DNA of 64,000 bases, taken from assembly GCA_963556195.1 (NCBI GenBank), contig OY744525.1:46809648-46873647 (forward strand), read 5' to 3'. Source of the DNA: Sepiola atlantica (lineage: Eukaryota; Mollusca; Cephalopoda; Sepiida; Sepiolidae). The notes beneath the pieces were generated by a model, which saw nothing but the letters and a program-made list of their open reading frames with translations, ran no database searches and had not been told where the DNA came from. The position numbers were made by a program, and so were the translations under genes. Positions 41,700 to 52,690 of this stretch are shown in pieces; position 1 is the first letter of the stretch, and the number at the start of each line of letters is the position of its first letter.

Positions 41700-42000
41700 A
41701 TGAATCAAAGAGAACTAAAACTTTTTTTCAGATAGAAAGTATTTTTGAAGCATATAAGACCCTTAATGATGAACATGCCAAAACATGACCTTCACCTTCT
41801 TATGCCAATATCAATAAAGCATGGGGAGATGGATCCACAAGCGATCGGAGAGTACGAAAGTGGTTCCAGAAATTCCGCCTTGGAGATGAGGAAGGTAGAG
41901 GACGGCCGTGTAATCTTGACAATGAACAATTGCAAGCACTTGTTGAGCAAAATCCACGTCAAAGTGTCAAATAATCTTCCTCAAGCCAAAAAACATACAC
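41700..42000 (+). mobile_element. mariner transposase N-terminal fragment
   Basis: Reading across frames: 'NINKAWGDGSTSDRRVRKWF' then 'QKFRLGDEEGRGRPCNLDN' and 'QALVEQNPRQSVK'. This is the first helix-turn-helix of a mariner transposase, the same family as 46094-46828. Truncated after the HTH. Confidence 0.88.
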
Positions 42001-42810
42001 ATACACACATGAAGGGTCAGAGAAGATGGAAAGATCTAGGAGGAAGGCCACTAACCAGACCTCTACTCGAAGGGTGCAGAGACTACTGGAACATTGGGGA
42101 GGCTTATTGTAACTCAAATTCCAAAGAAGGCCAACGGTAGCTATCAGTAAGAACCCCACTGTAAACGGCTGTTGCGATAAAGCAAAATGATTTGCAATGA
42201 TTATCAAACTGCTTCTACACTAGAATATCTCTCCCGACGGACAAAACCTGAAATGACTACTCGAGAAATAAACAAGTGGAGAAGTGAATAATTGCATACA
42301 ATATAATAAAATCAAACTCATTCGCATAGCATAGAATGTCTTTATCAAACTTATCTCACTAATAAATCAAAATATCCAAATACCGCACCCACAACAAAAG
42401 CTGATATCTATTCGACCCCCTGTAAAGAATGTAAAAAAAACTACACTGTTAAACAACATAACATGATTAAAAGAATAATACAAGCATAAAAGAGTCATTA
42501 AAATGAACTACCAAAATGCCATGTTCTCTCACGTGTTAGATTTCAACCACACATGCAATTTTACCCAAGCCATCATGATTAAACCCAATCCACAATAAAA
42601 ATGAACCGGCTTTCCTTTTCTTAGTCTAACTACATCAAACAGTTTAGCTAAAATTCTAATCCAGGTAAATAAGACATTCTACCGTACTTGAAATCTATTT
42701 CAAATATAACTGCATGGTAATTTCACACTTTCAAAACATCCCAATTATTAATTTCATTTATATCTCTGCAAATAGTGGACTATACAAGTACCAAGTTTAA
42801 ATTTCAAGGA
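42001..42810. other. Unassigned AT-rich stretch
   Basis: No gene. The 131-codon frame 41745-42140 runs out of the mariner in the wrong frame and is not coding. Confidence 0.5.
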
Positions 42811-42814
42811 GTAA

Positions 42815-43427
42815 TGTGACACTATGGATGCCGCAAAGGTCGGGGCCCGGTCAGGAATAGGAAATGACTCATGAACGCACACAAAAGAAAAGACAGGATA
42901 GGGAGTGACTAATCGACAGAGACAAAAGAAATTTGGGAGTGATCAATTTCCATTGTTCAGGACAGGTCACCAAGAAAATAATACTGGACACCTTTAGGAG
43001 TGACAGTGTTTTACGACACCTGACTACAGTAAGGTAGGTTAGTTTTACGACAGTTGACGACAGTAAAGTTTATGGCAAAAGTTGACGAGTTAGTTTTCGG
43101 AGAGAAGCCGAGGAGTTAGGATCTAACCTCCCGAGAGAGCGCATCGGACCGGGAAAACGATGAGATGAGCTGACGACTTGAGAAACAACAATGGGGCCTC
43201 GACAGTCACACCCACGCTCATAGTTCAAACTAAATTATACACAATGTGTTTGTGTTCTTTATCGTGAGTGGTGTTTCTTTTATAATTAACTTGTGGACCA
43301 GTGCTGTGCCCTCGACGATTCGTCAGTGGATAGACGACTCGGCTGGACGATGAAGACAAAGAAGAAGGCCACGGAAACACAACGTTGGGGTTGACGGTCG
43401 TCGAGTGGGGCAGCACGTGGTTCCACA
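42815..43427. mobile_element. Candidate solo LTR, 613 bp
   Basis: Begins TGTGACACTATG and ends GTTCCACA, flanked by GTAA on both sides (42811-42814 and 43428-43431), a 4-bp duplication as used by many Gypsy elements. TGTG..CACA termini and a GC content well above the surroundings support an LTR. No primer-binding site or internal region adjoins it. The orientation of transcription is not clear. A 4-bp match can occur by chance. Confidence 0.55.
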
Positions 43428-43544
43428 GTAAGATCATTGTATATAGTTCGGATAAACAATAAACCAATAAAATATTTTTTAAAAATGTCTTTTTTTTTTA
43501 AATTTGTGAGAATACCTGGCAAAAAATAAAATGCTAAATCACAC

Positions 43545-44037
43545 TAATGAAATTCACAATCCTTTCTGCAATCTAATCATATTTGGTACAAATAAGCTAT
43601 ACCTGACTTGTCCATCAAGTTTCAGTCATGAATATCCAACAGTATTTGTTTTATCACATTCAATGATAAGCTGAGACACTTTGTTAATCATATCAGTAGG
43701 TGTAATTCTGAATGGGCTTCACACTCACCAAATCATAAACCCCCGCCGCCCCGATTTTTATCTTTGGGATTATTTCAAAGATAATGTCTATCAAAACAAT
43801 CTCCAGACTATTCCGGAACTGAAGAGCACCATCGCAGCCAAAGTAAGGACAGTGCCAAGGGAGGAGTGCATCAGAGTTATTGATAATTTCGCACATTCTA
43901 TCGAGGTGCACTTGCAAGGTAGATGCGCACATTTGAAGCGTATCATTGAATCTGGTTTGCGTTCTCAAAATCATTTAATTCTTGGCAGACTGAAGAACAA
44001 TGTATTGCTCTGGGGTTCTTGGCTTTTTCAATTTTAG
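43545..44037 (+). mobile_element. Internally deleted Tc1/mariner-type element, copy 1
   Basis: A terminal region ('catatttggtacaaataagc', 'ctgacttgtccatcaagttt', 'cagtcatgaatatccaacag') is joined to the transposase C-terminus 'RRPDFYLWDYFKDNVYQNNL' then 'IPELKSTIAAKVRTVPREEC' and 'FAHSIEVHLQGRCAHLKRI'. This matches the last part of IS630/Tc1/mariner-superfamily transposases ('SPDLTPLDFFLWGYLKDKVY'). The catalytic first two acids are absent. The copy at 55805-56310 has the same join. Confidence 0.85.
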
Positions 44038-44299
44038 TTCATCGGTATTTTCAATTGTGGGAAACAGTGATGCTAAATGATATTTACGATTGTACAATTT
44101 CTCACAAACAGCTTGTACTGCTATGCAATCTTTTGGAACAGACACCCCGGCACGAAAACTTACAGTTGCAATAGTTTTTATTTTACTTGTGATTTTTTTT
44201 TTTTTTTACTTTAGTATTTAAGAAATGTTCTACACTTACGATTTATCAATTTTCAAAAGTTATTCCTATGATGAATCAGTGTATTTTCTTTTTCTTATA
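44038..44299. other. Unassigned stretch
   Basis: T-rich runs; no gene. Confidence 0.5.
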
Positions 44300-44725
44300 G
44301 GTAAAATTACATCAAAACAACTGTGCTTTCTCTCTCTCTCTCTCATTCTCCAAAAACAACACACAAAAAAATCAAATACCAAACACCTCTCTCATAGACA
44401 GACCCCTTCTCTTACCCACGCATTCCAATAACACATCCATATACAACACACTTAACAAACTAGGCATTCCAACAGTACAAACCACATCACAATCCATAAA
44501 ACAAACTTTAAACACATCAAGACACTTCCAAAAAAAAAAAAAAACCCACATTCCATGCCGGCTTATACACTGTCCCATGCAACAACTGCCATCAAATTTA
44601 TGTGGGAGAAACACAACGTGAATTGAAAAAAAGATTGAGTGAACACAAAAGGGACATAAAAAACAATAACTCTCAGTGCACTTTTCTCCCATGCATTAGA
44701 GCACGATCATGCTTTCAAATTTGAA
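44300..44725 (+). mobile_element. Penelope-like element GIY-YIG endonuclease fragment
   Basis: Codons from 44554 read 'HAGLYTVPCNNCHQIYVG' then 'ETQRELKKRLSEHKRDIKNN', a GIY-YIG nuclease (GLY...YVG, Arg of 'KRL', Glu/His following) with the CCHC-like cysteines of Penelope endonucleases. Upstream residues 'LGIPTVQTTSQSIKQTLNTS' resemble the linker before the domain, in a frame offset by a poly-A slip at 44530-44544. Truncated by a stop near 44720; (TA)n follows. Confidence 0.8.
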
Positions 44726-44748
44726 CAAGCCAAAATAACCAAATACAT

Positions 44749-44750
<2 letters not shown>

Positions 44751-44792
<42 letters not shown>

Positions 44793-44940
44793 GCATCTTT
44801 TATTCCTATATACTTTTATATGCTAACTACCATATCACAGAATGGTTCGTAAGTGTAGCGTTTTAATAGAATTATTATTATTATTATTGTTGTTATAATT
44901 ATTATTATTATTATTATTATTATTTGATATGCAAATTATC
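44751..44940 (+). repeat. (TA)n and (ATT)n microsatellites
   Basis: (TA)n at 44752-44788 and (ATT)n at about 44868-44925. Confidence 0.95.
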
Positions 44941-45364
44941 AGATCACATTGTAGTCTTAAGTGTAATGTTTTTATTATTATTCGTCGTAGTAGTATTTAT
45001 TTATTTACTTGTGTATATATAATAACTGAATTGTTTCTACATTTGGTTATTGGGAAAGTGGTCATTTAATCAGTATCACTGGAGAGCCATGAATATTATA
45101 ACTGTTCTGTTTTTAATTCTCCATGAACAGTTACATGGTAAACAGCTGATGATCCCCGTTTCCTATTTTACAATTTAAGTTAAGGTCCCCTGTTTTTGTT
45201 TCACTGTTATATACTTGAATCCCCTTTTGTATTTCTGAATATTCCAGTGGTAAGTTGGCTTATGCAAGTTCTACGTCTGCGATATGTGGGAATTTAAACT
45301 GCATTTTTTTCTTTGTTTAAAATGACTCGAAGCTTCTTTAGACATTATATATATATATATATAC
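44941..45364. other. Unassigned AT-rich stretch
   Basis: No gene; (TA)n near 45345-45363. Confidence 0.5.
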
Positions 45365-45547
45365 TAGCTATAAATACCCGGCATTACTTGGGTAGATAGA
45401 CTAGAAAAAAAGTCAGAATAGAATTTTTTGATGTTTTTTTTTTTTGTATAATAATCTCTAATCCACTATTAAGGCGCAATAGAAATAAAAGTGAAACAAA
45501 ATTGAGAGTAAAGACTCCCGGGCAAAGCCGAGTAGCAACAGCTAGTA
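45363..45547. mobile_element. Short element with ACTAGCT termini (Helentron/MITE-like)
   Basis: Left 'actagctataaatacccgg' and right 'ccgggcaaagccgagta' then 'agctagt' are imperfect inverted ends of a 185-bp element next to (TA)n. Each side carries a small CCCGG hairpin close to a CTAG, a layout seen in Helentron-type non-autonomous elements of invertebrates. Unproven. Confidence 0.5.
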
Positions 45548-45585
45548 TCTAATGTAAAACTACTGCATTCCTATTCAACTTCAGT

Positions 45586-45765
45586 TGGAAGTCATATGTC
45601 TAACTAATTGTTGGAAGTCATATGTCTAACTAATTGTTGGAAGTCATATGTCTAACTAATTGTTGGAAGTCATATGTCTAACTAATTGTTGGAAGTCATA
45701 TGTCTAACTAATTGTTGGAAGTCATATGTCTAACTAATTGTTGGAAGTCATATGTCTAACTAATG
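45586..45765 (+). repeat. 26-bp minisatellite, about seven near-identical units
   Basis: 'ttggaagtcatatgtctaac' plus 'taattg' repeated with almost no variation, implying very recent expansion or homogenisation. Confidence 0.98.
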
Positions 45766-45814
45766 CTAGATAAAGTTTTGCTTTCATTTGCCAATTGTTT
45801 TTGTAATAAAAATG

Positions 45815-45920
45815 TGTCACCGCTTATCAAGGGCAAATGCCACTTGAGGATAAAGGTTAATGAGATTGTCAGTTGGGCAATGAACAACGCCTTGAGAGGA
45901 TAGGGTCTCAATAGTAAGAT
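45815..45920 (-). mobile_element. LINE 3'-UTR fragment
   Basis: 'gtcaccgcttatcaaggg' and 'cacttgaggataaaggttaa' then 'gagattgtcagttgg' is the reverse complement of the shared LINE 3' end also at 10825, 26700 and 41335. Confidence 0.8.
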
Positions 45921-46091
45921 GAAAAATAGTCTCATTTTTCTCTTATTTTTACATTTCATGTAAAGAAATATTCAAGCAAAACTAAGAAAAAGTCACCGAG
46001 TAATTAGAAATTACTCATAACTATCACCAAAAATTATGACAACAAATGAAGTATATGCTTAAATATGCAAGTTGGAAAAATTCCAGCTATC

Positions 46092-46828
46092 AGTTCGTTA
46101 CAAAAATAATGGCCGCATGAAGCGCTAGGTTTTAAAAAGTCACAGAAATTGTAGTTTATTTCTGGTAAATTTTAACATAATAATTGATATACTACTAATA
46201 ATTTGTAACTTTTTTTCAGATAGAAAGTATTTTGGAAGCATAAAAGACCTTCGCCTTCTTATGTTGCATGAGTTCAAACTTGGGCACAATGCCTCTTAAA
46301 CTTAAGCCAATATCAATTGAGCATGGGGAGATGGATCCACAAGCGATCGGATAGTACGAAGGTGGTTCCAGAAATTCCGTAGTGGAGATGAGAACCGTGA
46401 AGATGTAGAAGGTAGAGGACGGCCGTGTAATCTTGACAATCAACAATCACAAGCAGTTGTTGAGCAAAATCCACGTCAAAGTGCTAAAGGAATGTCTCAG
46501 ACACTTGCGGTCAGCCCTGCAACAGTTTCACATTATTTATAGACTATTGGAAAGGTGAAAAAGTTTGATAAAAACCTTGTGAGCTCAATGAACATCAAAA
46601 ACTTAGGCGCTTTAAAGTGTGCTCGATACTCTGTCTGCGTAACACCAATGACCCCTTTTCTTGAATGAATAGTCACTTGGGACGAAAAGTGGATCCTATA
46701 TGACAACCGTGAATGTAAAGACGCATAGCAGCAAGGCTCATATTTTGACTAAGTTGAACATTTCTACTGTTAATATTTCATGAATAAATGTATATTTCTG
46801 AAATCGGCCATTATTTTTGTAACGACCT
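46092..46828 (+). mobile_element. mariner element with terminal inverted repeats, degenerate transposase
   Basis: Terminal repeats TCGTTACAAAAATAATGGCC (left, from 46095) and its reverse complement at 46806-46825 bound about 735 bp, shorter than the usual 1.2-1.3 kb, so internal DNA is lost. Pieces of transposase in order: 'AWGDGSTSDRIVRRWFQKF', 'GRGRPCNLDNQQSQAVVEQN', 'MSQTLAVSPATVSHYL', and 'TWDEKWILYDNRECKD', which holds the first catalytic Asp in the expected place. Stops and frameshifts interrupt it; the later catalytic residues are missing. Confidence 0.9.
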
Positions 46829-47261
46829 AATGAAAGTTAATTGGGGACAAATGAAAACTCTACACCGGTATATTTGATAAATTATTAAAGAAAGACACAG
46901 CTGAAACCAACTTAAAATCGCTAATTAAAATTTATATGTGAATTACCAAAATCCATGCGTATCTGTAATAAATATGTAAGTATGTTAATTGGGGACTAAA
47001 ACTTAATAGGGAACTACTCAAACTACAACACCGGTTTATTTGAGAAATGAAGAAAAAAAAACACAGCTAAAACATTTAATGGCAAAAATCCATTGAGCGT
47101 CCATAATACATATGTAAGTATGATGAGTAACAGAATAATTAGCGATGACTAAAGATGGAACATCAGTGTATTTGCTTCGTAGTGGCAAGTAACCGCTGGT
47201 ACAAAGTAAATAAAGTATTTTTATTTTAAAAAAGTTACTTAAGTTCCTGTAAATATGTTAG
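46829..47261. other. Unassigned AT-rich stretch
   Basis: Two loosely similar pieces ('ttaattggggac', 'aactctacaccggtatattt', 'gataaattattaaagaaa') at 46848-46900 and 46985-47050 suggest a tandem duplication. No gene. Confidence 0.45.
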
Positions 47262-47315
47262 CTCCTTACATCAAGTGGCTTCATGCCTTGTCTGGAGCGA
47301 TTTCCATAAAAAAAA
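47262..47315 (+). mobile_element. LINE 3'-end fragment
   Basis: 'ccttacatcaagtggcttca', 'tgccttgtctggagcgattt' and 'ccataaaaaaa': same 3' end as 24484 and 60085, with an A-run. Confidence 0.8.
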
Positions 47316-47759
47316 ATTTTTTTTTAATCTAAAAAATAAGAAAACCATTTGGAAATCAGAAAAAATAATATTAAGGAATTTTTTTAGTAAAGTGTATAGT
47401 AAGGTAAGGAAATGAAAGCCATCATGGGGGTCCACGAGGAAAAAAGAGTGAGCCACGTCGTTTGTCATCCATCAGGGATTGAACCCAGAGCGTTCTACTT
47501 AAAAGATAGAATCTTGTTATTTTTGTGCAATGATGAGATTTCACTTATGCATATGAGCATTGTTTTGCATGAGCGAATTCTGGTTGAGATAAAATGAGTA
47601 GGAACTTTCCTCCCGGTTCAGAGTAAAAAGTTGACGTGACCAGTTGAGACCATATTGGGTATTCATTTTGTGAACTTAGTGTTGCGAATAGCAGAATGAA
47701 GAGAAGGAGACAGAAGAAAAATGAGAAACGTTAAGTCAGCTGCATTATTTTTGACCGAG
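47316..47759. other. Unassigned stretch
   Basis: No gene. The 61-codon frame at 47412-47597 shows nothing recognisable. Confidence 0.45.
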
Positions 47760-48140
47760 ACAAAATGTAGATTATTGTTACGTCTTGATGTTTATACGTT
47801 TCGGTTCAATTACAACTCAGAAAAATGAATGAAGTACGAACCATTTACAGATTTATTTAACAAACACTCATAAAATTAAAATGTAGAAAAGTCGCTCAAC
47901 GCGAGATGCTTGTTTCATTGTGAGACCGTTCTGTTTACTTTCCACTGTTCGGTTGACAACTCCTTTAATCCAAGGGCGATAACTCTTCGATTTTGTTTTG
48001 TTAGGTTGCCCTAACAATTATTTACATTCAATTCAGTGAAATTTATCTTTAAAAACGCTTCCTTAATAGTTTCACACCCTTTTTACAAGTCGTACTAGCG
48101 AATGGCCAATTGGTAAAAAGTATTTGTGAAATATTTCTTA
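47760..48140 (+). repeat. Repeat E, copy 1
   Basis: Shares with 49220-49500 'acagatttatt', 'ctgtttactttc', 'caagggcgataactctt' and 'gttaggt' then 'cctaacaattattta' in the same order. The motif 'gggcgataact' also resembles the arms of the foldback at 12339. Class unknown. Confidence 0.6.
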
Positions 48141-49107
48141 TTGATAAAATTATGGATTAATTTTGTAAATATTTTTAAAAGACAATTTAAGAAATTATTT
48201 TGTTGTTCGTGTATGTATTTCCAATAAAGGCAATACCATAGTATTTATTGAACGAATGAGGTAATCAGAAAAGTAGTGATTTCACTAAGCTCACACTCCT
48301 GGTGTGGTGATCAATGTAAAATGTTTCCACAACCTGAAATGGAGGTTGATACACCGTAAAACAAACAAGTATCTTGTGGTATTTAATAACTCGAAAATAC
48401 GCTGTAAAACAAATATGAATTGTGTTTTGGGAAAAAAAATAATCACAATAAAATTATCCGAAAACGGGGTTGTAGGAGTCGGTCGTCCCTTTAAGAAAAA
48501 AGTCATGTCAATTACTGAGACTTAATAAATAAAACGTATTTATTTAACTACAGAAAAAGCGCACATTCTCGTTTGTTACAGAAAAGTAATAAGAAAAATA
48601 GTAGCAATTTTAAACCGATTAAGCCTAAGAACGAACTCAAAAAAATTGTTAAAAAGAAATATGAGGCAGCCATTTGTAAAAATTAGCAATGTCCTCAGAA
48701 AATGAGTATTACTGTATTCGCTGGCAAGGATAAATTACTTTACGAAAAGCATAATTTCTAAAGTATTTGTGAAATTTTTCTTATTGAGAAAATTATGGAT
48801 TAATTTTGTAAATATTATTTTTAAAAAATAATATAAATATTACGTTATTACTATTTTATTTTTTTGTTGACCAACACCGGCATCTCAAAAGTATGTCTCC
48901 ACCCTAACAGATTGCTTAGCCAGAATAAGTATTATCAGAAAAAGAAATTAACTGAAATAAAATATATTTGTGCCAATAGCATAGTTTGGAAAACTAATGA
49001 AAAATAAGTTAGTCAGAACGAAATTATAGATATGTCAGACATATTGCTATTTGGCTCTGACGTCGAAAAATCCAACTAACATAATTTTATAGAGTAATTA
49101 TATACAG
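48141..49107. other. Unassigned stretch with an internal direct repeat
   Basis: 'aagtatttgtgaaat' plus 'attatggattaattttgta' occurs at 48119-48175 and 48757-48812. A 73-codon frame at 48304-48525 has no recognised domain. No gene is assigned. Confidence 0.45.
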
Positions 49108-49863
49108 GGGCGGTGCATAAGTCTGGACCCATACATAAGCTACCATGGACCGTTTTAAATTTTAACATAACTTTAATCATGTAAATATCATTTTTTATAA
49201 CCTGTAATTTAGGTTATAATAAGTAATAACTTGTAAATAAAATGGATGAACTATCAAGATAAACGTTTAACAGATTTATTAAAACTGAACACAGAATTAA
49301 TTAATGAATTAGTTTGCCGCTGGGCGCGATTGACATATTAATTGTCTGAAGCCGTGATCTGTGTTTACTTTCTCTCCGGGCATACTACCATTTCCAAGGG
49401 CGATAACTCTTAACACCCGAAATGGTCCAAGGGAGATAATTCCTTTTCGTTAGGTCTCCTAACACATTTATACTTTATTATCTTGCCGAAATGACATAAC
49501 ATTAGCAATTCTGTGAGATATGTAGTTTCATTTTACGAATGATGTGTGCAGATATTTGGATGACATATTTCAGGGAAATGGATGGGACGTGAAAGGCCAG
49601 TTAAAAGGCCACCAAAATCTCTGGATTTGAGTCGTTTGGAGTATTTTGTTATAGGGATATCTTAAATACAGTGGTTTATGTTAGCAGACCAAGAACTTTA
49701 CAAACACTAGAAGATAGTATTACGCAAAAAATTAAAACCACAACTATGCTTCAACATGTGCAACAATCACGTGTCTCAAGTAAGAAAGTGTTTGGAAGAA
49801 GGTGAATATCAATTTGAACACTTATTGTATATTGTTTATGGATCCAGACTTTGGCACAACTAC
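49108..49863 (+). mobile_element. Tc1/mariner-superfamily relic with terminal repeats, containing repeat E
   Basis: Left end 'ggtgcataagtctggaccca' and right end (reverse complement of 'tggatccagactttggcac', 49836-49855) match as terminal inverted repeats. Near the right end, broken frames read 'RPPKSLDLSRLEYF' and 'VRKCLEEGEYQFEHLL', the C-terminal signature of this transposase superfamily. About 280 bp of repeat E (49220-49500) occupies the middle where transposase should be. Confidence 0.75.
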
Positions 49864-49865
49864 TT

Positions 49866-50435
49866 ATATAAAGATAGGTATGCTTATATATTTGTATGTG
49901 AAGGATTCACTCATAAATTAATTTATCGATCATTATAAATTTTTAAACATCTACTAGGCAGAAGGGTAGGTAATATGGGCTATATTTAGTTTAATGACTT
50001 TATGAAAATTCAGATACCTCTTATATTTGTGAAATTTTAACAGTAGGTATTAGATATCAATAAATATTCCCCCAATTTAAGGTTCTTTGTAGTATTTTAA
50101 AGGGTTTTTAGGGGCATGATATGAGCACAACCTCTCATTTGAAAATTCAAATATTTCAGATTTGCATTAAATTTGATCCATAGTCATTAGACATTAATTA
50201 AGCAAAGATTTCATGAATTTATATTTCTTATGACCTCCTTAAGCTTAAGCATTACATTTAAGACATTTTATAGAATCAAAATCATGTAATGGATTTTAAT
50301 CAAAATTGGAATAAGGATTCTAGACATAAGGTTTAGTAGAATTATATTTTGATTTTAATCTTTGTTAAGGGGCAGAAAAGTGATGCAAAACTGTTTGGTT
50401 TAGTAATTTCACCTATCCTCGGACGTGTATTCTAA
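49866..50435 (+). mobile_element. Helitron-like family, copy D
   Basis: Collinear with copies A-C; 3' end 'acctatcctcggacgtgt' then 'attCTAA' (CTRR, 50432-50435) followed by (TA)n. Its 5' end directly abuts the right terminal repeat of the Tc1-like relic. Confidence 0.75.
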
Positions 50436-51057
50436 TATATATATATATATATAAATATATTTTTATTTTTTAAAATATTTATAGTTAATGGCCCTTTAAA
50501 ATTTAATAGTGTTAATAGTAGCACCCTGTTTGAAATACAAGATTGTTGTAATTCTGCGATTAAGTTCTATTCGAGCGTTGAACACTATCGACAACATGAT
50601 GCTAGTCCCTGCCTCCTGGGTAAGTGTACATTAATTTCAATTACTGTCTGATGATTGCTCGCAGCCGTGTGGGATAGGCTCGTAATTCTAGGCTGAATTT
50701 ACGAACTGTGTTTGAGCCCATGCGACTGCTTGCAACACCACTCCTGCACTGATGAGAGAAGAAAACCCGAAACAATGGCGTCTATAGGTATAAAACACTT
50801 GAATATTTTTAAAAATATTTATATATATATATATATATATATAGTAAACGTAGGAATTTATTTTCGACAATATATTATGCATCTCACTATTATCATTCCA
50901 AACCATAATGTTTACTTTCTAACATGTTTATCGTATTCACTGATTTACAAATTCCAAGAGATTATAGTTTACAATGATAAGAAAATCAGAATCAAAGATT
51001 TATCGTGAAGCTTGAAAGAGGAATTATTTGTACAAATTCTGCTTTCACTGACCGTTG
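50436..51057. other. Unassigned, with (TA)n runs
   Basis: (TA)n at 50436-50452 and 50819-50842. 'acccgaaacaatggcgtct' at 50765 is an orphan repeat phrase. The frames of 72 and 98 codons cross the microsatellite and are not credible. Confidence 0.5.
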
Positions 51058-51150
51058 GCCTCGTTAACCAGGTGGTTAAGGCGACACCTGCAACAGGTGG
51101 TTCCTCTTGTCTGAGGCACAGGTTTGAATCTTGCACAAGTCGCATTTTTC
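51058..51150 (+). ncRNA. Class-II tRNA-like pseudogene or SINE head (Leu/Ser type)
   Basis: 'ggtggttaaggcg' (D-arm/box A), an anticodon-arm-like 'acacctgcaacaggtgg', a variable-arm stem 'cctcttgtctgagg' and box-B 'caggtttgaatcttg' follow in the order of tRNA-Leu/Ser, then TTTTT as a polymerase III stop. The loop would place CAA as anticodon (Leu), but position 33 is G instead of U and about seven extra bases sit before the D arm, so it is not a functional tRNA. Confidence 0.6.
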
Positions 51151-51168
51151 TATTTGTGGTTTTCTTTG

Positions 51169-51351
51169 TTTACTTTCAGTCATGTTGACTAAATTAGCTT
51201 TCTTAATAAAAGGTAGATCAAACCATCTGTTTACTTCCAGTCATGTGGACTAAATTAGCTTTCTTAATAAAAGGTAGATCAAACCATCTGTTTACATTCA
51301 GTCATGTGGACTAAATTAGCTTTCTTAATAAAAGGTAGATGAACCCATCTG
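51169..51351 (+). repeat. Three tandem 61-bp units
   Basis: 'cagtcatgtggactaaatta', 'gctttcttaataaaaggtag' and 'atcaaaccatctgttta' repeated three times with two to four differences, starting 20 bp after the tRNA-like sequence. Confidence 0.97.
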
Positions 51352-52598
51352 TTTCATCAGACAAATATTGGTCCATGTTCTTGAAAATTTTTTTGATTTT
51401 AATTGGTTTCATCGATGTTAATATTTAATCCAGGTCAATATTTTATTGTTTATAACTCACGAAAATAGAAGGTGCAGAAGTACTTAGTCATTACTATGCC
51501 ATAAACACCAGGAAGAAATTTAACAAGATAACGTTTTACAAGATCACCTTTTTCCGATAAACACCATTTTGTTGACTATTACTCTCCTTCGCTTCTGATC
51601 TGGATTCGACTTTAAAGAGAGAGAGGGGGAGGAAGAAAGAAAGCAAAACAACAGGTGTGGTTTATGCATTTTACAGTGTGAAGATTTTGTGTTAATATCT
51701 ATAAGAACTTTCTAATTCCTCTCTCACCCGCTTTTGAGAATGCTGCCTTTCTTCTATTGAAACAAAAGCGACGATTGTACATCTTCTGAGACCGCAACTA
51801 TGCCCTCGTCCAGTTACATTGTAGGTATTGACTTCTCCATGAAAAAGAATCACTTTTTGTCAGTTTTTATTTAAGTCTTTTTTGTTGGTTCTTCAGTCAA
51901 TCGCTTGCTCAGTGCTCAGATACCTCAGAATATATATTTTTTAGCCCCACATTCCTGATGAAATATTAACACTGATTCAGAAAAAAATAACTTGCGATAT
52001 CTGAGAATGGTTAGGATTTTTTTATTTAAAATTTTCAGGATTGTTTCAAATTATAAGATCGGCAACATAACGAAATGAGAAAAAATGTTTTTTTAGTTTT
52101 TACTAGGCGATGTTAAATGGATGCCGAACAAACTGCAAGTGATTATTTAACGGGTTTTGCGGTTTGGAGGCCATCAATTTCTCTGTACTCATAAAGGTTT
52201 TTTTAAACGAACTCCTGGATATGTAGTCCAAAATTCTCATCACATTTTTCCATGAAGATACATACTCATGAGGAAATTTGAACATATTTAGTAGTACTTA
52301 TTACTACCGATTCACTATTTGTCACATTTCAAGCGTTTTGATTGTCTAATGTTAAATTATTTGCGAAACAGTTAATTCTTTTAAATTAATGAATTTCTTA
52401 TTTGTTTTTAATTTTTTAAATCTCAATTACTAACAGAACCAAAATATAAGATTGACAGAATAATTTGCAAAATCAAAATTTTGTACAACACACCTATTCA
52501 TATAAACTTTAATTTCCTTAAAAAAAAAAAAAAAACAATCAGTGAAATAAAATAACCATATTAAACCAAAATATAAACTTTATCAATATGTAATTCAT
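51352..52598. other. Unassigned AT-rich stretch
   Basis: No gene. The 60-codon minus-strand frame at 52103-52285 has no domain. Confidence 0.45.
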
Positions 52599-52690
52599 GT
52601 GGTCAGTCTCATTGTGGTTAGAGGGGACAGAAGTTGTGTAATAGACATTGTTGCAGAGTTCAAATCCAGTTGGATCTACTATATTTACTC
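52599..52690 (+). mobile_element. tRNA-derived SINE head
   Basis: 'ggtcagtctcattgtggtta' then 'gagg' (box A position) and 'gagttcaaatccagttggat' (box B GTTCAAATCC) about 60 nt later. Continues 'ctactatatttactcatctt'. Related, more decayed, to 53455-53630. Confidence 0.65.

Noticed and set aside
43681..44037. 118-codon frame considered as a host gene
   Set aside because: It carries the C-terminal signature of Tc1/mariner-superfamily transposases and has a sister copy at 55917-56177.
45586..45765. Regular repeats that could suggest a CRISPR array
   Set aside because: Units are head-to-tail without unique spacers, in a eukaryotic context.
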